DNA of 64,000 bases from CAKXIK01 sp050947015 (lineage in GTDB: Bacteria > Bacillota > Clostridia > Oscillospirales > Acutalibacteraceae), in assembly GCA_050947015.1 (NCBI GenBank), contig JBMNVT010000003.1:1-64000 (forward strand), in the 5' to 3' direction. Position numbers and translations under genes: made by a program. Within the stretch, counting starts at the first letter, position 1. Every line of letters begins with the position of its first letter. Of this stretch, positions 59,970 to 64,000 are shown in pieces. The notes below the pieces were generated by a model. The model was not told where the DNA came from. It saw only the letters and a list, made by a program, of their open reading frames with translations, and searched no databases.

Positions 59970-60798
59970 TGATGCCGGTCACAGCGGCAAATGCGGGCGC
60001 TTTTGACTTCCACATCAAAATGGATTCCGGCAGCAATTCGCCGAAGACGACGTAAAGCATGGCGCCGCTGGCAAAGCTGAGCGAAAGCGCCAGTATAAGC
60101 GGGCCGGTCATACCAAGGAAATAACCGATTAATGCACCGATAATTGTCGGCGCGCCCGTCAGCGCGGTGGTAAGCACGGCGCGGCCGCGGCTCATTCCTC
60201 CGGCAACAAGAGGAACGGAAACCGCCATTCCCTCCGGAACATTGTGCAGGCCGATGACAATTGCCATAACAAGCCCCATGCCGGTAAAGGCGTCTGTGCC
60301 GTCGCCGCCCGATACGAACGACGCTCCAATCACCATTCCCTCGGGCAGATTGTGCAGCGCAATGGCGCAGGCCATTACGATCCCGCCAATCAGCAGATCG
60401 TGAACGGAGTTTTTCCTGCGGTGCTCCTCAAAGTGATCGGAATGGATCAGCTCGTTGAGGTCATCGGCAGTTTTCGGATGCGAAGAGTCAATATGCCCCA
60501 CCTCGTGGTTTGTGGCGCGGTCAATCCAGTAGTTGAGCAGAAAGACGACGCCGTAGCCCGCAAGAATTCCGGGTATAATTACAAAAATACTGACATTGCC
60601 GCCGCCGGCGGGGTGAAGAGCGCTTTCAATCAGGTCGAAGCAGACGATGCTGAGCATGACGCCTCCCGCAAAGCTCAGTAGCAGACTGACCATTTTGTCG
60701 GAGTTTTTTTTCAATACGGCACCGACAACACCGCCCAGACCGGTTCCGCCAACACCCGCGACGGCCGTCATCACAACCACCCATGCAACCAGACTCAT
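59941..60798 (-). CDS. zupT: ZIP family metal transporter
   Basis: This 285-residue protein has eight predicted membrane helices. The metal path motifs are visible in helix 4 (ALHNLPEGMVIGASF) and helix 5 (IGLHNVPEGMAVSVPL), and a His-rich cytoplasmic loop at about 97-125 (EVGHIDSSHPKT; HSDHFEEHRR). It imports zinc, iron or manganese. Expression is probably controlled by a metalloregulator through the inverted repeat over its transcription start. The gene overlaps the truncated HD frame by 29 bases on the opposite strand. Confidence 0.9.
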   Translation of the reverse strand: MSLVAWVVVMTAVAGVGGTGLGGVVGAVLKKNSDKMVSLLLSFAGGVMLSIVCFDLIESALHPAGGGNVSIFVIIPGILAGYGVVFLLNYWIDRATNHEVGHIDSSHPKTADDLNELIHSDHFEEHRRKNSVHDLLIGGIVMACAIALHNLPEGMVIGASFVSGGDGTDAFTGMGLVMAIVIGLHNVPEGMAVSVPLVAGGMSRGRAVLTTALTGAPTIIGALIGYFLGMTGPLILALSLSFASGAMLYVVFGELLPESILMWKSKAPAFAAVTGIITGLLIANW

Positions 60799-60830
60799 TC
60801 CCTTTGGTTCCCTTCCTTAATGCGCTTCAT

Positions 60831-60881
60831 AAAGTTAGCTTAGATTAACTTTATTTTATCGCGATGCGAAAAGAAGGTCAA
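60831..60881 (-). promoter_or_regulatory. ZIP promoter with overlapping metal-responsive operator
   Basis: On the minus strand TTGACC (60,881-60,876), a 17-base spacer and TAAAAT (60,858-60,853). The inverted repeat AAAGTTA-atctaagc-TAACTTT (60,852-60,831) starts right after the -10 box and covers the start site, as operators of DtxR/MntR- or Zur-type repressors do. The regulator is not identified. Confidence 0.65.
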
Positions 60882-60957
60882 ACAGAAGTTTTTTGGGGGA
60901 GGTAAAAGTTTGCGAATATGCCATCGTTTTTTTCGTTAATCTTGCTGCGAACATGGT

Positions 60958-61512
60958 TTATCTGCCAAAGGGGGGAACGCGTTCTTCCTCACGGATGACA
61001 CGCGAACCGCCGGAACGCCAAACAGAATAACAGCGGCAAAGAGCGTTCCAGGTGAATTTGTCGGTAATTCCGCTTTCGGGCAGGGCCGCACAGTTTTGAA
61101 AGCGGCGAATCTGATCCGTGGTTTTTTCGTCATAGACGCCGGTGTGCTCTACCGCGTCAAAATTGATAAAGTTGTCGCTCAAGGTGCAGAGCATAATCTG
61201 CACGGCCAAAACCGCGTCGCCGGTGCTGCCGGGGACAATGCTGGCGCCGGGAGGAAAGAACGCCGCGCCCAAAGCCGGCGCGCGAGCTTTTCGCAGTTGG
61301 GCAACGCGGGCAAAAACTGAGTTCCACGTTTCAAGGTCTGCCTTCCCGCTGGGGTTCAGGCCGGCGCTGCGTTGAAACTGTTGTACGGTTCGGGTGGTTT
61401 CAGGGCCGAAGACGCCGTCCGGGATCAGGGGGTCCAGCGTGCCGTCTGTTCGGGAAATTTCCCGCAGCGCACGCTGCAAATCGGTGACGGGCAGTCCGTC
61501 CGGAATTTTCAT
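60958..61512 (-). CDS. Protein with two peptidoglycan-binding domains
   Basis: This protein of about 184 residues starts with MKIPDGLPVTDLQRALREIS. It contains two PG_binding_1-type three-helix modules: LIPDGVFGPETTRTVQQFQ (about 28-48) and HTGVYDEKTTDQIRRFQNCA (about 126-146). No signal peptide is present. It is the last gene of a minus-strand operon with the SpoIID-like protein and a Pro-rich protein, so a spore coat/cortex or forespore-engulfment context is likely but unproven. ATG at 61,512 is preferred to 61,524 on ribosome-binding-site spacing. Confidence 0.78.
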   Translation of the reverse strand: MKIPDGLPVTDLQRALREISRTDGTLDPLIPDGVFGPETTRTVQQFQRSAGLNPSGKADLETWNSVFARVAQLRKARAPALGAAFFPPGASIVPGSTGDAVLAVQIMLCTLSDNFINFDAVEHTGVYDEKTTDQIRRFQNCAALPESGITDKFTWNALCRCYSVWRSGGSRVIREEERVPPFGR

Positions 61513-61545
61513 TTGGAGGCACATCCTTTCGTGTCTGCTGTTTGG

Positions 61546-62952
61546 TCAGGCATAATCATTGTCGCCTTCCTGCACGGTACGGCCCGGAAACTGGCCGTAT
61601 TTGGGCTGGCTTCCGGCGGCGATATCGTCATATACGCTGATCATTTTATTCCAGGTTTCGGGACCGACCGCGCCGTCGGGTGTCAGGCCGAACTGCCGTT
61701 GAAACGCAATAACGGCAGCGCGCGTCTGTGTTCCGAAAAAGCCGGTGACGTTCGTTTGCGGAATGGATGGGTATGCCTGTGAGATTTTTACCAGATAGTT
61801 CTGCATCACCGCAACACTGGGATTGCGCATGCCCATGACAAGAACAAAGCCGGGATAGGGTTGAATCCCGACGGTAAAATCCTCTGGCGGGACCACGTCC
61901 ACCGCATTTTCCACCGTGTCGTACAAGGTATCCCACGTTTGGCGGTCGGCAACGCCGGTCTGCGGCAGCCCGGCAAGCTGCTGAAAAGCCTTTAAAGCCT
62001 GTTCGGTCTGGGCGTTGTAGGTCCCGGTCAGCTGAATAAACGGGATCTCAGCGTAGAAGCCGGCCAGCACCGCAAGGTAATATTGAAGGACAAACACCTT
62101 TCCTCCGCTTTCGCCCGGCGACAGAACACCGGTGAACTGCTGCGGTGTTCCTAACAGCGTTTCTCCCTCGGAATGAAGCTCTGCCAGACGTTTGACAGAC
62201 GTATACAGGTACTGGATTCGATACCAGGTGCCCTCGCCAACGATGCCATCCGCAGTCAGGTTGAACAGCTGCTGAAATTTTACCACCGCGTCATAAGTAG
62301 CAGTGCTGAAAAAGCCGTCGGTCGGTGTCTTGGGAATCGCAGGGTAATTGGCAGAAATGCGGTTCAGCTGAATCTGGATTTTCCTGACGTCCTCGCCGGC
62401 GGATCCGATTTTCAGTATGCGGGCAAAGCTTGGCGTCAGTTCCGCCACAGGAGTGTCCCGCACAAGGCTGATGTCGTCGCCGTAGTAATACGTCAGAATG
62501 GAGTAAGGAACATAGCCCTGCCTGGCAAGATCAACGCTGCCCCATTGCGAAAGCCCGTTGCAGGTAACGGTTGTGCCGTTGCAGTATTGCGCAAACAGCG
62601 GTTCGGTAAAATTTGCCCGGCGGATATAATCATTGAACAGCTCATCAGCCAATTGAGAAATATTGCTGAAAATATCTCTTCCATTGACAAAGGATTGATC
62701 CACAGAAGTGGAGTTTGTAATATCGAAATTATAACCGCGGCTGCGGTACCATTCCGTATAAACGCGGTTGAGCGCAAAGGAGGTTTGTGCGTACATGTTG
62801 GCGCGGATGGCGCTTTCCGGCCAGGTGGGGTAAATTTCGCTGGAAGCCACGTTTTTGACATAGTCAGGAAAAGCGACGGTTACATTCGGCGCGCTGCTGT
62901 CCGGCGGGCCGAGGTGAACCGTAATGTATTCCGGGATGGTAAACGTGCTCAA
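61546..62952 (-). CDS. SpoIID-like domain protein with peptidoglycan-binding repeats
   Basis: This protein has 468 residues. Residues about 27-160 resemble the SpoIID lytic-transglycosylase fold: FPDYVKNVASSEIYPTWPES, then RANMYAQTSFALNRVYTEWY, then YCNGTTVTCNGLSQWGS. The catalytic Glu of the P-S-E motif is retained in SSEIYP. Three PG_binding_1 modules follow at about 180-260 (TDGFFSTATYDAVVKFQ), 270-350 (LTGTYNAQTEQALKAFQ) and 375-450 (VTGFFGTQTRAAVIAFQ). There is no signal peptide. It overlaps the upstream gene by four bases. It probably remodels spore peptidoglycan. Confidence 0.8.
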   Translation of the reverse strand: MSTFTIPEYITVHLGPPDSSAPNVTVAFPDYVKNVASSEIYPTWPESAIRANMYAQTSFALNRVYTEWYRSRGYNFDITNSTSVDQSFVNGRDIFSNISQLADELFNDYIRRANFTEPLFAQYCNGTTVTCNGLSQWGSVDLARQGYVPYSILTYYYGDDISLVRDTPVAELTPSFARILKIGSAGEDVRKIQIQLNRISANYPAIPKTPTDGFFSTATYDAVVKFQQLFNLTADGIVGEGTWYRIQYLYTSVKRLAELHSEGETLLGTPQQFTGVLSPGESGGKVFVLQYYLAVLAGFYAEIPFIQLTGTYNAQTEQALKAFQQLAGLPQTGVADRQTWDTLYDTVENAVDVVPPEDFTVGIQPYPGFVLVMGMRNPSVAVMQNYLVKISQAYPSIPQTNVTGFFGTQTRAAVIAFQRQFGLTPDGAVGPETWNKMISVYDDIAAGSQPKYGQFPGRTVQEGDNDYA

Positions 62953-63680
62953 GACTGCCTCACCTCCGTTCCGGTTTCAAGAGCATGATCCGGCAGGTTG
63001 ATCATGCGCAGGGGCTTTGGCTCATCGATGGGGACATAAGGCGTCAGTTCGACTGGAAGAATGCTTTCCACGCCGCCGAACAGCTGAACATCCTCCAGTG
63101 TTTCGCTGATATATTGCGGGTGATCGATGCGCACGTGGTAAACGGCGTATGGGCGTTCCGGAGGATCCGGTGTTTCGGAGAAATCTCGGTTTGGCGCGGA
63201 AAGCAGAAGAGGGTCGGTTTTTCCGTCTGCGTTGGTTGTGCGAAATGAAATCAGCACGTTGCCGTCGCCGTCACCGCAATAAACAGATACATCCGCTTCG
63301 GGAATGGGTATAGCCTGGCGTGCAGTATACACCTGCACAACCAGAGTGGCGGTGTCGGTGTCATCGGGGTGGCACATCATGGAATTCGACAGATTGTTTG
63401 GCTCTGTTCCGGGAGGAATGCCCGGCGGTGTTTCCGGCGGCGCAGCAGGTTCCGGTTCGGCGGGAGCCATCGGCTCCGGCGGTGTTTCCGGCGGCGCGGA
63501 AGGTTCCGGTTCGGCGGGAGCCATCGGCTCCGGCGGTGTTTCCGGCGGCGCGGAAGGCTCCGGTTCGGCGGGAGCCATCGGCTCCGGTTCGGAAGGGGAA
63601 GCCGGGAAAGAAGACTGCCTGCCGTATTGTGCAAGCTCCCTTCGGTATCGTTCTACTAACTCCGTAAATGAATCGTTCAT
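62949..63680 (-). CDS. Pro/Glu-repeat protein with Ig-like/CarboxypepD-type domain
   Basis: This 243-residue protein has an N-terminal helix (1-20), then three tandem 18-residue repeats of the type EPMAPAEPEPSAPPETPP (about 30-90), encoded by 54-base DNA repeats. The C-terminal half is beta-rich: TATLVVQVYTARQAIPIPEA, SVYCGDGDG and VRIDHPQYISETLEDVQLFG, resembling carboxypeptidase regulatory-like or SpaA-type prealbumin domains. No signal peptide. Its stop overlaps the start of the SpoIID-like gene, so the two are translationally coupled. Function unknown; a structural or spore-surface role is inference. Confidence 0.7.
   Translation of the reverse strand: MNDSFTELVERYRRELAQYGRQSSFPASPSEPEPMAPAEPEPSAPPETPPEPMAPAEPEPSAPPETPPEPMAPAEPEPAAPPETPPGIPPGTEPNNLSNSMMCHPDDTDTATLVVQVYTARQAIPIPEADVSVYCGDGDGNVLISFRTTNADGKTDPLLLSAPNRDFSETPDPPERPYAVYHVRIDHPQYISETLEDVQLFGGVESILPVELTPYVPIDEPKPLRMINLPDHALETGTEVRQS
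63427..63588 (-). repeat. Three tandem 54-base repeats coding for Pro-rich units
   Basis: GGTGTTTCCGGCGGCGC starts at 63,427, 63,481 and 63,535 (plus-strand reading) in near-identical 54-base units inside the preceding gene. Near identity suggests recent expansion or contraction by slippage. Confidence 0.85.
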
Positions 63681-63824
63681 GATTCAGACCATCCTTTCCG
63701 CCTGACCGGCGTTTTAATTTTCCGAATGACGCAGATGTTTTTTGGCAGAAAACCCGGGAGTGTCGTTCGGCAGGTTCTCTTTGCCATTCATATGAAAGAA
63801 AAACGCAAAAAAGAGCCAGAGTGC

Positions 63825-63853
63825 GTGAAAAAATCGGCAGAATATGATATGAT
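63825..63853 (+). promoter_or_regulatory. Promoter of the window-end gene
   Basis: GTGAAA (63,825-63,830) and TATGAT (63,848-63,853), spacer 17 bases, about 95 bases before the start codon. Confidence 0.45.
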
Positions 63854-63947
63854 AAAAAACAGAAAAACAGGTCTCGGGTCGGCGGGAAGCCGTTTTTGCC
63901 GTGTACCGGGGCAAAACAACAAAAGCAAAATGGGAGGAGGTTTCAAT

Positions 63948-64000
63948 ATGGATTGTTTAAAGAGTCAGCGGATGCGCCAACTGGCCCCGGAACTGGATCC
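63948..64000 (+). CDS. Start of an unidentified gene, cut by the window end
   Basis: ATG at 63,948 is preceded by GGGAGGAGG at ideal spacing. The visible 17 codons read DCLKSQRMRQLAPELDP, too few for identification. Confidence 0.6.
   Translation, partial: MDCLKSQRMRQLAPELD

Noticed and set aside
1..64000. tRNA or rRNA genes
   Set aside because: No cloverleaf-like stretch with T-loop GGTTCGA-type sequence or rRNA-like sequence was recognised; a dedicated scan was not possible.

Overview
The window looks like the chromosome of a spore-forming, low-oxygen member of the Clostridia, most likely an Oscillospiraceae/Ruminococcaceae relative. The base composition is balanced to slightly G+C-rich. 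Shine-Dalgarno sites are strong, and TTG and GTG starts are common. There are sporulation or germination genes (ypeB, a SpoVB-type flippase, a SpoIID-like/peptidoglycan-binding operon), sortase-type surface proteins, a zinc-binding S18 and an EutS/EutP pair. No rRNA, tRNA or CRISPR array was found. The species assignment is inference from gene content only.

Layout. 1-1.37 kb is a patchwork of two unrelated gene fragments, a serine recombinase and a phage structural protein, abutting a surface protein gene (1.37-5.1 kb) that has lost its N-terminus. 5.3-7.6 kb holds a DUF1538 membrane protein and a double-domain P-II-like regulator. 7.7-10 kb holds a membrane-anchored unknown and glycerate kinase on the minus strand. 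10.2-16.9 kb is a compact type IV pilus-like locus: a BTAD regulator, a transglutaminase-like lipoprotein, a PilC-type platform protein, four small membrane/pilin-like proteins and a PilT-type ATPase. PPK2 follows at 17.6 kb. 18.7-20.85 kb is an A+T-richer island of acquired and decaying genes (GNAT, a regulator tail, a flavin reductase, a DUF6061 pseudogene).

20.9-31.4 kb carries an MGMT-like protein, YpeB, a MATE exporter, a surface-protein pseudogene, a PFL/UPF0210 protein with its ACT-domain partner, a PHP phosphatase, a GH20 hexosaminidase and an XRE regulator with membrane segments. 31.4-41 kb is a long minus-strand run dedicated to the envelope: D-Ala-D-Ala carboxypeptidase, a PfkB sugar kinase, an AraM-like glycerol-1-phosphate dehydrogenase, ParA with a stripped-down ParB, an O-antigen-ligase-like protein, GH25 lysozyme and a SpoVB-type flippase. 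41.2-44.4 kb has two zinc-finger membrane proteins followed by the conserved rpsF-ssb-rpsR operon.

44.5-53.7 kb has a second MATE exporter, two NAD(P)-type oxidoreductases, an amidohydrolase, an orphan EutS-EutP pair, a small decay zone (deleted MerR/TipAS regulator and a CorA fragment between direct repeats), a membrane glycosyltransferase and an acyltransferase-fold protein lacking the catalytic His. 54-64 kb has a HAD nucleotidase, MarR plus an HdeD-like membrane protein, a surface purple-acid-type phosphatase behind helically phased direct repeats, a YibE/F protein, a truncated HD protein, a ZIP transporter with a probable metal-responsive operator, and a three-gene peptidoglycan-binding/SpoIID-like operon. 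The window ends in a gene that begins at 63,948.

The most promising loci for follow-up are the minimal pilus-like cluster, the ParA/ParB-lite pair embedded in the envelope operon, the phased repeats before the phosphatase, the hairpin that contains the lysozyme ribosome-binding site, and the CorA fragment flanked by direct repeats.
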